Shown: positions 9,085-18,592, numbered from the stretch's first letter. The stretch: 64,000 nt of DNA from Halotalea alkalilenta (GCF_001648175.1 NZ_CP015243.1:2356001-2420000), one strand, 5' to 3'. Made by a program: numbers and translations. Notes: generated by a model not told the origin, from the sequence alone.

Positions 9085-9096
9085 GAGGAGCGATGA

Positions 9097-10038
9097 ATGT
9101 ACGTCCTCAGGCGCCTACTCGTCGCGGTCCCCACACTCTTTGCCGTCAGTATCCTGGCATTCTGGTTCGTCGACATGATTCCCGGCGACCCTGCCGCCCA
9201 GCTGGCGGGGAACATGGCCTCGGATGAGGAAATCGCGGCCATCCGCGGCCATCTCGGGCTCGATCGCTCGCCGATCGCGCGCTATGGCCTGTTTCTGAAA
9301 GGCATCGTCGATCCGGAGATCGCTGTCTCGTATCGCACTAGCCGCCCTGTGGTACAGGAAATCGGCGAGCGTTTGCCGAAAACGCTCATCGTCGCGGTCG
9401 GCGGACTGGTTCTAGGGGTAGTGTTCGGCGTCGTCACCGGCGTGATCTGCGCCCTGCGTCAGGGCGGCTGGTTCGACGCCATCGTGACGACCATCACTCT
9501 GGCCGGGATTTCGATGCCGATCTATTGGCTCGGTTTGCTGTGCATCTGGCTTTTCGCGGTGGAGCTGCGCTGGTTGCCAGCGGCAGGGGCGACGACGCCC
9601 TGGCACTTCGTGCTGCCGGTGGTGGTGGTGGCGACGCGCCCGGCTGCGCTGTTCAGCCGTCTGGTGACCGCCAATCTGCTGGAAGTGATGGGCAAGGATT
9701 ATCTCGATACCGCGCGTTCCAAAGGGCTGAGCGAAACTCGCGTCATCGTGCGCCATGCGTTGCGCAATTCGCTGGTGGCCGCGGTCAGCGTCGCGGGCGT
9801 GCAGTTCGGTGGGATGCTCGGCGGATCCGTGGTGACCGAGACCGTCTTTGGCATCCCTGGACTCGGACGCTTGTTGGTGGAGGCGGTCGGCAGCTCCGAC
9901 TATCCGGTGATCCAGTATTGCGTGCTGATGTTCGCCGCCGTGTTCATCGTCATCAATCTCGCCGTCGACCTGATCGGCCAATGGCTCGATCCCCGCACGC
10001 ACGAAAAGTCGGCAGCCACGGGGTATGGACGCCCATGA
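9097..10038 (+). CDS. ABC transporter permease (DppB type)
   Basis: This 313-residue inner-membrane permease starts with MYVLRRLLVAVPTLFAVSILAF, the standard first helix of DppB-type proteins. It continues with several further hydrophobic segments and the EAA loop (DTARSKGLSETRVIVRHALRNSL). The end, VDLIGQWLDPRTH, is also typical. AGAGGAG lies a few bases upstream of the ATG at 9097. The stop overlaps the next start as ATGA, so translation of the two membrane subunits is coupled. It pairs with the DppC-type half of the fusion protein encoded next. Confidence 0.92.
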   Translation: MYVLRRLLVAVPTLFAVSILAFWFVDMIPGDPAAQLAGNMASDEEIAAIRGHLGLDRSPIARYGLFLKGIVDPEIAVSYRTSRPVVQEIGERLPKTLIVAVGGLVLGVVFGVVTGVICALRQGGWFDAIVTTITLAGISMPIYWLGLLCIWLFAVELRWLPAAGATTPWHFVLPVVVVATRPAALFSRLVTANLLEVMGKDYLDTARSKGLSETRVIVRHALRNSLVAAVSVAGVQFGGMLGGSVVTETVFGIPGLGRLLVEAVGSSDYPVIQYCVLMFAAVFIVINLAVDLIGQWLDPRTHEKSAATGYGRP

Positions 10039-11999
10039 CCGTTCCCATCTCCGAAGATCTCTGTGCAACGCACATGCCGAGGCGTCGCAAACCTTCCTTC
10101 CAGCTGCTGCGGCGGCTGCTATCCTCGCCCAAGGGCGCGATCGGTCTCGGTATCGTCACCATCATGGTCTTCATCGCGCTGTTCGGCCCCCTCATCGCGC
10201 CGCTCGATCCCTACCAGCAGGATTTCCTCGCCACCCTGAAGGGGCCCTCTGCCGCGCATTGGTTCGGAACGGATCAGCTCGGCCGCGACCAGTTCAGCCG
10301 GATCCTGTACGGGGCGCACGCTTCGCTCGGGATCGGCATCGGTGGCGTCGCCGTGGCCTTCCTGTTCGGCGTTCCACTCGGTCTCGCGGCGGCATGGTTT
10401 CGCGGCTGGCTCGACCAATGGGTGATGCGCTGCGTCGACATCATGCTCAGCTTTCCCGATATCGTCTTCGCGCTGGCGCTCGTCGCTCTGCTGGGGCCGA
10501 GTACGACGAACGTGATCATCGCCGTCGGCGTGGTCTCGATCCCGGTGTTCATCCGCACCGCGCGCGCCGTCGCGCTCAGCACCCTGGCTGAACCTTTCGT
10601 CGAGGGCAGCGTAGCGCTTGGCTGTTCTCCATTGCGGGTGATGGCGCGGCATGTGCTGCCCAACATCGCGGGGATTCTGGTGACGCTGTCGAGCCTGCTG
10701 TTCGCCTCGACGCTGCTGACGGCTTCGGGGCTGAGCTTCCTCGGGCTCGGCACCCAGCCACCCGAACCCGAATGGGGCGCGATGCTGGGCGAAAGCCGCT
10801 CCTATATCCGCAGCCACCCCTACATGGCGACTTTCCCCGGCTTGTTTCTCGCGTTCTCGGCGCTTGGCTTCAATCTGCTCGGCGAGGAGCTTCGCAATAT
10901 CTACGACCCTACCGCCTCGAAGACGCGGCGTGTGCGTTGGTGGCGCAGGCTTCGGGCGAAACCTGGCCGTGAACGATCAGCAGGCAGCGTTGCCGCGCCG
11001 GCGCTGGGGGCGGGGCAGGCGGACGTTCTGGTTCGCGCACGTGATCTGGAGGTGTCCTATCTGACCGATTCAGGTGCGCTGCCCGCCGTACGCGGAGTCA
11101 GCTTCACGCTGCGTCGGGGGCGCACGCTGGCGGTCGTCGGCGAATCGGGCTCGGGCAAAAGCACGCTGCTGCGGGCGGTTGGCACCATTTTGCCGCGCGG
11201 ACAGGCCCGGATCACCGCTGGCATCCTTGCGATCGAAGGCGAAAATGTCGACGCCATGTCGGCCACTCGGCTGCAGCAGCTGCGCCGCAGCCATATTGGC
11301 GTAGTGTTCCAGGATGCATCGAGCGCGCTGAATCCGGTCATGACCGTGGGAGCGCAGTTGATCGAAGCGATCCTGTCGGGCAATCCGATGCCCAAAGCGC
11401 AGGCCCGCAGCCGTGCGGTGGAACTTCTTACCGCGGTGCAGATCGCGGACCCGAAGCAGCGGCTCGATCAATATCCACATCAGTTTTCGGGTGGGATGAA
11501 GCAGCGCATCGTCATCGCCATCGCGCTGGCCCAGGATCCCGATATTCTGCTGGCGGATGAACCGACCTCGGCGCTGGACGTAACGATTCAACAGCAGATC
11601 CTCGTGCTGCTGCGTCGAATGCAGTTGGAAAATCGGATGGCGATGATGCTGGTGACCCACGATCTCGGGCTGGTGTCGCGCTACGCCGATGATGTGGCGG
11701 TGATCTACGGCGGCCGGATCGTCGAGACCGGTTCGGTCGAGGATGTGTTCCGCCATCCGTTGCATCCCTATACCCAGGCGTTGCGGGCGGCGGCGCCGAC
11801 GCTGCATGGCGCAGGCGAGGGCAAGCGGCTGATGGCGATCACCGGTGACCCGCCGATGCTCGGGCAGTTCCCGCCGGGATGCAGCTTCGCCCCGCGCTGC
11901 AGCCGCGCCCAAGGGCGCGCTCGATGCCAGACCCAGGCCCCCGCAGCGCGCGCCGTCGGCGGTCAGCTGGTTGCTTGCCATTTCGCCGAGGAGCGCTGA
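10035..11999 (+). CDS. Fused ABC permease (DppC type) and ATP-binding protein (DppD type)
   Basis: This is a 654-residue fusion of two subunits that are usually separate. Residues 1-295 form a DppC-type permease (GPLIAPLDPYQQD, the FGTDQLGRDQFSRILYG motif, EAA loop near 190-211, GLSFLGLGTQPPEPEWGAML). After a basic linker, residues 330-654 form an ATPase with Walker A GESGSGKST (369-377), signature SGGMKQR (485-491), Walker B ILLADE (504-509) and the switch His542. The oligopeptide C-terminal domain with its Cys-rich end (PPGCSFAPRCSRA) is present. The start overlaps the previous stop by four bases. Such fusions occur in some alphaproteobacteria and actinobacteria and are less common than split genes. 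Confidence 0.92.
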   Translation: MTVPISEDLCATHMPRRRKPSFQLLRRLLSSPKGAIGLGIVTIMVFIALFGPLIAPLDPYQQDFLATLKGPSAAHWFGTDQLGRDQFSRILYGAHASLGIGIGGVAVAFLFGVPLGLAAAWFRGWLDQWVMRCVDIMLSFPDIVFALALVALLGPSTTNVIIAVGVVSIPVFIRTARAVALSTLAEPFVEGSVALGCSPLRVMARHVLPNIAGILVTLSSLLFASTLLTASGLSFLGLGTQPPEPEWGAMLGESRSYIRSHPYMATFPGLFLAFSALGFNLLGEELRNIYDPTASKTRRVRWWRRLRAKPGRERSAGSVAAPALGAGQADVLVRARDLEVSYLTDSGALPAVRGVSFTLRRGRTLAVVGESGSGKSTLLRAVGTILPRGQARITAGILAIEGENVDAMSATRLQQLRRSHIGVVFQDASSALNPVMTVGAQLIEAILSGNPMPKAQARSRAVELLTAVQIADPKQRLDQYPHQFSGGMKQRIVIAIALAQDPDILLADEPTSALDVTIQQQILVLLRRMQLENRMAMMLVTHDLGLVSRYADDVAVIYGGRIVETGSVEDVFRHPLHPYTQALRAAAPTLHGAGEGKRLMAITGDPPMLGQFPPGCSFAPRCSRAQGRARCQTQAPAARAVGGQLVACHFAEER

Positions 12000-12000
12000 G

Positions 12001-13122
12001 ATGCCCTATGGCGATGCCTCGAGCGACGTGATCCTGAGCATACGCGGCCTGTCGGTCGAGTTCACCCTGCCGCGCCCGCTGTTCAGCAAGGCGCCCGGCC
12101 GCCGCGTGCAGGCCGTCGACGACGTCAGTTTCGACGTGCCGCGCGGATCTTGCTTCGGCATCGTGGGGGAATCCGGTTCGGGTAAAAGTACGCTGGCGCG
12201 TGCGATCACCGGCCTGGTGCAGGTCTCGGCGGGCGAGATCCTGCTGGACCAACAGCCGATCCAGTCGCTGAAGCCGCGTGAAAAGCGCAAGCTCCGGCGG
12301 CGAATACAGATGGTGCTGCAGGACCCCCGGGCCTCGCTCGACCCGCGTCAGACGGTCTACGAGGTTCTGCGCGAGGCGCTGATCGTCCACGGTATCGAGC
12401 GCAGTCGCGAAGGTCAGCGGCGGCGGATCGCACAGGCGATTCGTCAGGTCGGGCTGAATGTCGCGCATCTAGGGCGCTACTCGAACGAACTTTCAGGCGG
12501 GCAACGACAGCGCGTCGCCATCGCGCGGGCAATCATCTGCGAGCCGGAAATCGTGGTTCTGGACGAGCCGGTCAGCGCGCTGGACGTGTCCGTACAGGCG
12601 CAGATCATCAACCTTCTGGTTGATTTGCAGGAAACGCTCGGGCTGACCTATCTGTTCATCACCCATGATCTGGCGCTGGTCAGCCGGTTCGCCGATGCGA
12701 CCGGGGTGATGTATCTGGGCCGGTTCGTCGAGCATGGTCCGACTCGACGGGTGTGCGACGCGCCTGCCCATCCCTATACCGACAGCCTGCTCTCGATCGT
12801 GGCGCAAGACGACCCGGAAGCGGCAAGGGCCAACCCCGTGCGCTTGCTCGAAGGCCAGGTGCCCAGTCCGCTTGCGCTTCCTACGGGCTGTGCTTTCCAC
12901 ACCCGTTGCCTCCATGCCCGAACGTTAGCGACGCATACGGACCCGCACAGGCTGGTGATCGCGGACGGGCATCGCTTGCCACGTCTTTGCGTCGAGATGC
13001 GCCCACAGGCTGGGCCGCGTGGTGGCACCCGCGCTACGCCCGAAGACTGTCTTTGCCATTTTCCTCTTCGCCGCGCGCCGGCGCAGACATCCGAACCGCA
13101 AATGCCGGTGGCAGGCCGGTAA
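12001..13122 (+). CDS. ABC transporter ATP-binding protein (DppF type)
   Basis: This is the second ATPase of the first transporter, 373 residues. Walker A GESGSGKST (56-64), signature LSGGQRQR (164-171), Walker B IVVLDE (184-189) and the switch His222 are intact, followed by the oligopeptide/dipeptide C-terminal extension (HPYTDSLLSIV, GCAFHTRC). It would form the heterodimer with the ATPase half of the preceding fusion. The stop codon shares one base with an ATG of the following monooxygenase frame, so transporter and enzyme are in one operon. The C-terminal 50 residues are longer than usual and poorly conserved in appearance. Confidence 0.92.
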   Translation: MPYGDASSDVILSIRGLSVEFTLPRPLFSKAPGRRVQAVDDVSFDVPRGSCFGIVGESGSGKSTLARAITGLVQVSAGEILLDQQPIQSLKPREKRKLRRRIQMVLQDPRASLDPRQTVYEVLREALIVHGIERSREGQRRRIAQAIRQVGLNVAHLGRYSNELSGGQRQRVAIARAIICEPEIVVLDEPVSALDVSVQAQIINLLVDLQETLGLTYLFITHDLALVSRFADATGVMYLGRFVEHGPTRRVCDAPAHPYTDSLLSIVAQDDPEAARANPVRLLEGQVPSPLALPTGCAFHTRCLHARTLATHTDPHRLVIADGHRLPRLCVEMRPQAGPRGGTRATPEDCLCHFPLRRAPAQTSEPQMPVAGR

Positions 13123-13133
13123 TGGAGATCAAA

Positions 13134-14519
13134 ATGACGCAACCGAGATCGATGATGAAGATAGGCATCAACATGGTGCAAAACGGCGGCCATAGTTCTG
13201 GCTGGCGCCATCTGGATGCCGACCCCGACATCGCCAATGATTTCGAAGGCTATGCCCGGATCATCAAGATGGCCGAGGATGCCAAGATCCATTTCGTTTT
13301 CCTCGCCGATGGCGCGGCGGTGCGCATCCCGCACAGCAATGCCGAAGAGCTTAGCTATCATGGCCATATCGACAGGTTCGAGCCGCTGACGCTATTGGCG
13401 GCGCTGGCCGCGATCACGTCGAAGATCGGGCTGATCTGCACGGCATCGACCACCTATAACGAACCCTATACGCTGGCGAGGAAGTACGCCTCACTCGACC
13501 ATATCAGCCACGGTCGGGCGGGCTGGAATCTGGTGACCGGCTGGAGCGAGGACGAGTCGCTGAACTTCAATCGCGATACGCTGATGGAGCATGCGCAACG
13601 CTACGCGAGAGCGAACGAGTTCGTCGATGTGGTCACCGGTCTGTGGGACAGCTTCGACGATGACGCCTTCATTGCAAACAAGGCCAGCGGGCAGTATTTC
13701 CGCCCCGAAGGCATGCATGTGCTGAACCACCAGGGTGAGTTCTACAAAGTGCGCGGCCCGCTGAACCTGCGTCGCTCGCCACAGGGGCATCCGGTGATCG
13801 CGCAGGCCGGCAGTTCGGTGCCCGGGCGCGACCTCGGAGCGCGGGTCGCGGACATCATCTATACGGGACAGAAGGACCTGCAACTGGCGCAGGAATTCTT
13901 CGCGGATATGAAGGCAAGAGTAGCGGCGGCGGGCCGCGACCCGTCCCAGGTGCTGGTGATGCCGGGCCTGATGCCGATCATCGGCGCGACCGAGGCCGAA
14001 GCGCAGGCCCGGATGGCGGAGCTCAAGTCCCTCGTCCACCCCGAGGTGGGGATGCAGCTCATTTCCAAGACCTTCGGCGATCTGAGCCATCTTGATCCGG
14101 AGGACCCGGTGCCTTTGCCGCTGCCGGAATCGAATGGGGTCAAGAGCGCGCGCGATCAATGGGAGCGCCGCCTGCGGGAAAAACCGATGACGGTGCGTCA
14201 GGTCTATGAAGAGATATCCCTCTCCTCAGGGCACTGCGTGGTTTGTGGAACCGTCGAAACCATCGCCGATCACATGCAGCGCTGGTTCGAAAGCGGTGCC
14301 TGCGACGGCTGGAACCTGATGGCTCCCTATTTCCCGAGTGGCGCCGAGGACTTCATCACCAAGCTCATCCCGGAACTGAAGCGGCGTGGCATATTCCATC
14401 GCGAATATGAAGGAGAGACCTTGCGCGCTAATCTCGGTCTAAACCCGGTTCCCGACCTGAAAAACAAATCGAACGATGGGCGCTCGAAAAGCGATGATCG
14501 TATTTCGATGTCGAACTGA
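13134..14519 (+). CDS. LLM-class FMNH2-dependent monooxygenase (NtaA/SnaA/DszA family), copy 1
   Basis: This 461-residue flavin-dependent enzyme of the bacterial-luciferase superfamily belongs to the branch with nitrilotriacetate monooxygenase (NtaA), EmoA, SnaA, DszA and SoxA. Diagnostic blocks include AEDAKIHFVFLAD, EPLTLLAALAAITSKIGLICTASTTYNEPYTLARKYASLDHIS, GRAGWNLVTGWSEDESLNF and GHPVIAQAGSSVPGRDLGARVADIIYT. Family enzymes use reduced FMN from a partner reductase and O2 to break C-N or C-S bonds. The ATG at 13134 is preferred (GGAG seven bases upstream); an in-frame ATG at 13122 overlaps the ATPase stop. Being coupled to transporter genes suggests that the imported compound is its substrate. 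Confidence 0.88.
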   Translation: MTQPRSMMKIGINMVQNGGHSSGWRHLDADPDIANDFEGYARIIKMAEDAKIHFVFLADGAAVRIPHSNAEELSYHGHIDRFEPLTLLAALAAITSKIGLICTASTTYNEPYTLARKYASLDHISHGRAGWNLVTGWSEDESLNFNRDTLMEHAQRYARANEFVDVVTGLWDSFDDDAFIANKASGQYFRPEGMHVLNHQGEFYKVRGPLNLRRSPQGHPVIAQAGSSVPGRDLGARVADIIYTGQKDLQLAQEFFADMKARVAAAGRDPSQVLVMPGLMPIIGATEAEAQARMAELKSLVHPEVGMQLISKTFGDLSHLDPEDPVPLPLPESNGVKSARDQWERRLREKPMTVRQVYEEISLSSGHCVVCGTVETIADHMQRWFESGACDGWNLMAPYFPSGAEDFITKLIPELKRRGIFHREYEGETLRANLGLNPVPDLKNKSNDGRSKSDDRISMSN

Positions 14520-14647
14520 GTCCTCTCTACCCGCGCTCTTGCGGGAGAGATTGTCGAAAAGTGTGATGTCTTCGATTCGATATCACAGGTGCGTTTCGCA
14601 GTGAAACCGCAGTGCCCGACCTTGTTCCTGCCAGGAAAGGAAAAACC

Positions 14648-16006
14648 ATGGCCCAGACTCGCCAAATAAAGCTCGGATTATCCTGTCGATACCTGGGTTA
14701 TCACGTCGCCGCCTGGCGTCACCCGGACGTTCCGTCGGGTGGCGCGCTCAGCCTGCAACACTTTCTCAAGGTCGCAAGAAAGGCCGAAGCTGAAAAGATC
14801 GACATGATCTTCTTCGCAGACAGCGTAGGTGTACGCGAGGACGACCTGCCGCCTGGTTCCGCCGCCCGCAGCATGAAGAATGCGGAGCTGGAACCAACCA
14901 CGCTGTTGTCGGCTATCGCCGCTTGCACGCAAAGCATCGGTCTCGTGGCGACCGCATCGACAAGCTACAACGAGCCGTTCAACGTCGCCCGCCGCTATGC
15001 CTCGCTCGATCACATCTCCGGGGGGCGGGCCGGCTGGAACGTCGTCACCTCTTGGTCTGAGCAGGAGGCCTGGAATTTCGGCCGTGACCAGCATTTCGAT
15101 TACGACACGCGCTATGCGATGGCGGATGAATTCGTCGATGTCGTGGCGGGACTGTGGGACAGCTGGGAACCGGACGCCTTCTTGCGGGACAAGCAAAGTG
15201 GCCTGTTCTATGACCCGGAGAAGCTGCACATCCTCAATCACCAGGGGCGCTTCTACAGGGTCAGAGGGCCGCTGAACTCGGCGCGCACGCCGCAGGGAAG
15301 ACCCATCATCGTGCAGGCCGGAGGCTCCGAGCCGGGGCGGGATCTTGGCGCGCGGGCGGCAGACGTCATCTACTCCTCTGCCCATTCGATCGAGAAAGCG
15401 CAGGCCTATTATGCCGACATGAAGGCCCGCGTGGCTGCCTATGGTCGCGATCCCTCCGAGCTCCTGATCATGCCCGGCGTGACTTTCTATGTCGGCGAAA
15501 CGATGGAGCGGGCCAAAGCCAAGCAAGACTTGTTGCAGCAATTGATCGAGCCGCAGGTGGGCCTGTCGATCCTTTACCACCATTTTGGTGACCTGCGCGA
15601 TTACGATATCGATGGTCCACTGCCGGAGCCCAAGCATGCCAAGGTCAAGTCACTGGCCGACAGTCTTTACCAGATGGCGCAGGAGAATAATCTGACGATC
15701 CGGGATGTCTACCTGACGGTGGCGGCGGGAAATTCTGGCTGGACCATCGTGGGGACGCCTGAGTCGATCGTCGACGAACTGCAGAGTTGGTCGGAAAAAA
15801 ATGCCGCGGATGGATTCAATATCTGCCCCGCGACGCTGCCCAACGGCATGGAAGACGTCGCTGAATTCATCCTGCCGGAGCTGCGTGCGCGCGGCATGTT
15901 CCGCACCGAATACGAAGGCCCGACGCTGCGCGAGAACCTCGGATTGGCGCTGCCGGAACTGGGTGACATCGTCTCACGCCATGGCCGCAAGGTCGTATCA
16001 CTATGA
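14648..16006 (+). CDS. LLM-class FMNH2-dependent monooxygenase (NtaA/SnaA/DszA family), copy 2
   Basis: This 452-residue second member of the same family is clearly homologous to copy 1 but diverged. It shares TTLLSAIAACTQSIGLVATASTSYNEPFNVARRYASLDHIS, GGRAGWNVVTSWSEQEAWNFGRD and IIVQAGGSEPGRDLGARAADVIY. The start at ATG 14648 has AGGAAAGGA just upstream. A 128-base gap separates it from copy 1, longer than other gaps in the operon, so an internal promoter is possible. Two paralogues may form a hetero-oligomer, act on successive steps, or handle two related compounds; the sequence does not decide this. Confidence 0.88.
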   Translation: MAQTRQIKLGLSCRYLGYHVAAWRHPDVPSGGALSLQHFLKVARKAEAEKIDMIFFADSVGVREDDLPPGSAARSMKNAELEPTTLLSAIAACTQSIGLVATASTSYNEPFNVARRYASLDHISGGRAGWNVVTSWSEQEAWNFGRDQHFDYDTRYAMADEFVDVVAGLWDSWEPDAFLRDKQSGLFYDPEKLHILNHQGRFYRVRGPLNSARTPQGRPIIVQAGGSEPGRDLGARAADVIYSSAHSIEKAQAYYADMKARVAAYGRDPSELLIMPGVTFYVGETMERAKAKQDLLQQLIEPQVGLSILYHHFGDLRDYDIDGPLPEPKHAKVKSLADSLYQMAQENNLTIRDVYLTVAAGNSGWTIVGTPESIVDELQSWSEKNAADGFNICPATLPNGMEDVAEFILPELRARGMFRTEYEGPTLRENLGLALPELGDIVSRHGRKVVSL

Positions 16007-16040
16007 GCATGCCGCGCGGGCGATATCGGGAGTGGGCCGA

Positions 16041-16568
16041 ATGACGACAGTGACCGACAACGTCGTGGAAGGGGACGCCGCCACCTTTCGCGGATTGTGG
16101 CGCGGTGTTGGTTCGACCGTGGCGTTGATCGCTACCGAGTGGGAAGGGCAGCGTCATGCCATGCTGGCAACCGCGGTTACTTCGGTGTCGATGGAGCCGC
16201 CTTCGCTGCTGATCTGCGTGAACCGTGCAGCTTCGGCCCACGACGCATTGACGCGCAGGGGAGCGTTTTCGCTCGGCATTCTCGGCCACGCAGTGCGCGA
16301 TCTGGCGGCGGCGATTGGACGCGCCTCGGGGCCTGAGCGGTTTGCGCAAGGGGATTGGCACGGCCTCGCGGCCGCCGGACGGCAGACCGATGGCCTGCCG
16401 TGGCTTGGTCAGGCGCAGGCAACGCTTTTTTGCGTGACCGATCAGCGTTTCGATTATGGTACCCATACCGGCCTGATCGCCCGCATCGACCGGGCGATCG
16501 GAACCTCGGGCGACGATCCACTGATCTATTGCCAAGGCAGCTACGGGCGGTTTTCCGCAGGGATGTGA
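16041..16568 (+). CDS. Flavin reductase (NtaB/HpaC/SnaC-like) partner of the monooxygenases
   Basis: This is a 175-residue flavin reductase-like FMN-binding split-barrel protein. Typical features are VALIATEWEGQRHAMLATAVTSVSMEPPSLLICVN near the N-terminus, then AFSLGILGH, ATLFCVTDQRFDYGTHTGLIARIDRA, and the closing LIYCQGSYGRF. It would reduce FMN with NAD(P)H and hand FMNH2 to the two LLM monooxygenases just upstream. With a start at 16041 preceded by GGGAGTGG, it lies 34 bases after copy 2 and clearly belongs to the same transcript. It completes a two-component monooxygenase. Confidence 0.88.
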   Translation: MTTVTDNVVEGDAATFRGLWRGVGSTVALIATEWEGQRHAMLATAVTSVSMEPPSLLICVNRAASAHDALTRRGAFSLGILGHAVRDLAAAIGRASGPERFAQGDWHGLAAAGRQTDGLPWLGQAQATLFCVTDQRFDYGTHTGLIARIDRAIGTSGDDPLIYCQGSYGRFSAGM

Positions 16569-17030
16569 TCCCGGCGCACGTTCTACAGCATGGAGATACC
16601 GTAGGTCGGTACTGCCAAAGGCGATGTGTTCGTCGACAAAGAGGTGATCGGGCCTGACAGCTGGAGCTTTAGCGAGTCATGCAGACATATCACTCTCGCT
16701 CGATGGAATGCTCGATCGAGATGGTGGAAAAAGGGTCCAAGAAGCCTTACAAGAGATCATGGCTATGCGGCATGCTCCTCCGGCATTAATTCAACAGATG
16801 TGTTGCACATGGAGTCCGCAACCGCCATCCGAGTTTGTCGCAGAGTGGGGGGATCTGAACGCCAAGCGGGAGTCGATGCCGAAGGACGCTGCATGAAAAA
16901 GTAACGGCGTCAGGCATCGTCCATGTTGACAGTCCCCAGGCTTTAAAGAACTATAGATACAACATTACGTTCCTTAGGGTAACGTTTCTAAAAACAATAA
17001 AGGCGTCACGATCCTTCAATAGGAATGGAT
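16569..17030. other. 462-base gap between the two transporter operons
   Basis: No gene with recognisable similarity is seen; short open frames around 16626-16904 look random. The right half is AT-richer and probably contains the promoter of the second operon. TTGACA is present at 16926-16931 and TATAGA at 16952-16957, but they are 20 bases apart, which is too long for a standard promoter. A dyad ACGTT-N9-AACGT lies at 16967-16985. Confidence 0.5.
16964..16985 (+). promoter_or_regulatory. Shared word ATTACGTTCCTT and dyad ACGTT-N9-AACGT
   Basis: ATTACGTTCCTT (16964-16975) matches 11 of 12 bases of the word at 7407-7418 upstream of the first binding-protein gene. The same site forms the dyad ACGTT (16967-16971) and AACGT (16981-16985). 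Its place 46 bases before the second binding-protein start fits an operator common to both operons. Confidence 0.35.
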
Positions 17031-18533
17031 ATGAAACGAACTCTTGCTTATACCGCCGCGATTGTTCTTGGCCTGGGTGCGGTGCCTGCAGTGGCCGGAC
17101 CATCGGACAATTCGCTGGTCTGGGCTTCCGACAGCATGCCATCCAGTATCGACTTCTATACCCATACGATTCGTGAGGGTATCGTTCTCGGACACCACAT
17201 CTGGGACACGCTGATCTATCGCAATAACGACACTAACCAGATCGAACCGCATCTGGCCGAATCTTTCGAGTGGATCGACGACACCACGATAGAATTCAAA
17301 CTGCGACATGGGGTCAAGTTCCATGACGGCAGCGACTTTACGGCGGATGATGTCGTCGGCACGGTCGAATATGTGACTTCCCACGCGACTGTTCAGTCGA
17401 TCTTCTTTCTCGAAGGAGCTGAGAAGATCGATGACTATACCGTGCGGTTGAAGACCAAAGGCGTGTTTCCCGCCGTGCTGGAATATCTTGCCAACGTCCT
17501 TCCGATCTATCCGTCGGATTATTATGCCGAGGTCGGACCTGAGGGTATGTCGCGCCAGCCCATCGGCACCGGGCCCTATCGCGTGACCGACGTCGTCGCC
17601 GGCGAGCGGGTGAAGATGGAAGCCTTCCCCGACTATTTCGGCGGCGTGAAGGGCAAGCCTTCTATCGAAAAGCTGGAATTCCGTCGTATCGCAGAGTTCA
17701 ACACACAAGCCATCGAGCTGATGACCGGCAACCTGGACTGGATCTGGCGCGTCCCGCCGGATGCGGTACAGCAGTTCGAGGGCCAGTCGCAGCTCAAGGT
17801 CGAATCCGGTGACACGCTGCGCATCGGCTTCATCGGCATGGATGCCGCAGGTCGCACCGGTGACACTGCGCTGAAGAATCTCGAGGTGCGCCGTGCGATC
17901 AACCATGCCATTAATCGCGACGGCATCCGCGAAGCGATGATCGGCCCTGGTTCGCAGACCATCGACACTGCCTGTGCACCACCTCAGTTCGGCTGCATCG
18001 CGACCGAGGTCACCACCTATGACTACGACCCCGCGAAAGCGAGGGAGATGCTGGCCGAAGCGGGCTATCCCGACGGATTTTCGCTCGACTTCTATGGTTA
18101 TCGCGACCGTCCCGTGGTCGAGGCGATCATCGGCGATCTGGCTGCTGTGGGTATCAGGGCGAACCTGACCATGCTGCAGGCCTCGGCCATCGCGCAGGCT
18201 CGGACCGAGGGACGCACGCCGATGTGGTTCCAGGCGTGGGGGTCGTCCTCGATCCTGGATGTCAGTGCGGGACCGGGCTACTGGTATGACGGGTCCTCCG
18301 TCGACTATGCCCGCGATGCCGAAACGACGGCGCTGCTTAACGAAGGCAACACCACCATCGATCCCGAAGCCCGCAAGGCCGCTTATGCCAAGGCGCTCGG
18401 GCGCATCTCGGATCAGGCGTTCCAGGTGCCGATCTTCACCTATGCACTGAACTACGTTTACGACGGCAAGCTGAATTTCACCCCCGTGCCCGACGAGACG
18501 CCACGCTTTTTCGAAGCGAGCTGGAACGAGTGA
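17031..18533 (+). CDS. ABC transporter substrate-binding protein (Dpp/Opp family 5), second system
   Basis: This is a 500-residue periplasmic binding protein with a clean Sec signal peptide (MKRTLAYTAAIVLGLGAVPAVAG). Family blocks are HLAESFEWIDDTTIEFKLR, GVKFHDGSDFTADDVV, PIGTGPYRVTDVVAGE, VRRAINHAINRDGI and YDPAKAREMLAEAGYPDGF. The ATG at 17031 is chosen because AGGA lies six bases upstream; the ATG at 17025 touches that AGGA. It is diverged from the first binding protein at 7531, so the two transporters probably take different or only partly overlapping ligands. It begins the second transporter operon. Confidence 0.92.
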   Translation: MKRTLAYTAAIVLGLGAVPAVAGPSDNSLVWASDSMPSSIDFYTHTIREGIVLGHHIWDTLIYRNNDTNQIEPHLAESFEWIDDTTIEFKLRHGVKFHDGSDFTADDVVGTVEYVTSHATVQSIFFLEGAEKIDDYTVRLKTKGVFPAVLEYLANVLPIYPSDYYAEVGPEGMSRQPIGTGPYRVTDVVAGERVKMEAFPDYFGGVKGKPSIEKLEFRRIAEFNTQAIELMTGNLDWIWRVPPDAVQQFEGQSQLKVESGDTLRIGFIGMDAAGRTGDTALKNLEVRRAINHAINRDGIREAMIGPGSQTIDTACAPPQFGCIATEVTTYDYDPAKAREMLAEAGYPDGFSLDFYGYRDRPVVEAIIGDLAAVGIRANLTMLQASAIAQARTEGRTPMWFQAWGSSSILDVSAGPGYWYDGSSVDYARDAETTALLNEGNTTIDPEARKAAYAKALGRISDQAFQVPIFTYALNYVYDGKLNFTPVPDETPRFFEASWNE

Positions 18534-18592
18534 TCCCATGTCCCGCGCCGGTTCCGGCGCGGGACCCTCCCACTATCGGTGATCGGTGAGAC

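Noticed and set aside
9412..11981. Several long minus-strand frames opposite the first transporter
   Set aside because: They are rich in His, Arg and Gln and mirror the coding strand; the transporter domains on the plus strand explain the region.
16626..16904. Short overlapping frames in the gap between the two transporter operons
   Set aside because: There is no resemblance to a family, no good ribosome site, and the composition is like non-coding sequence.
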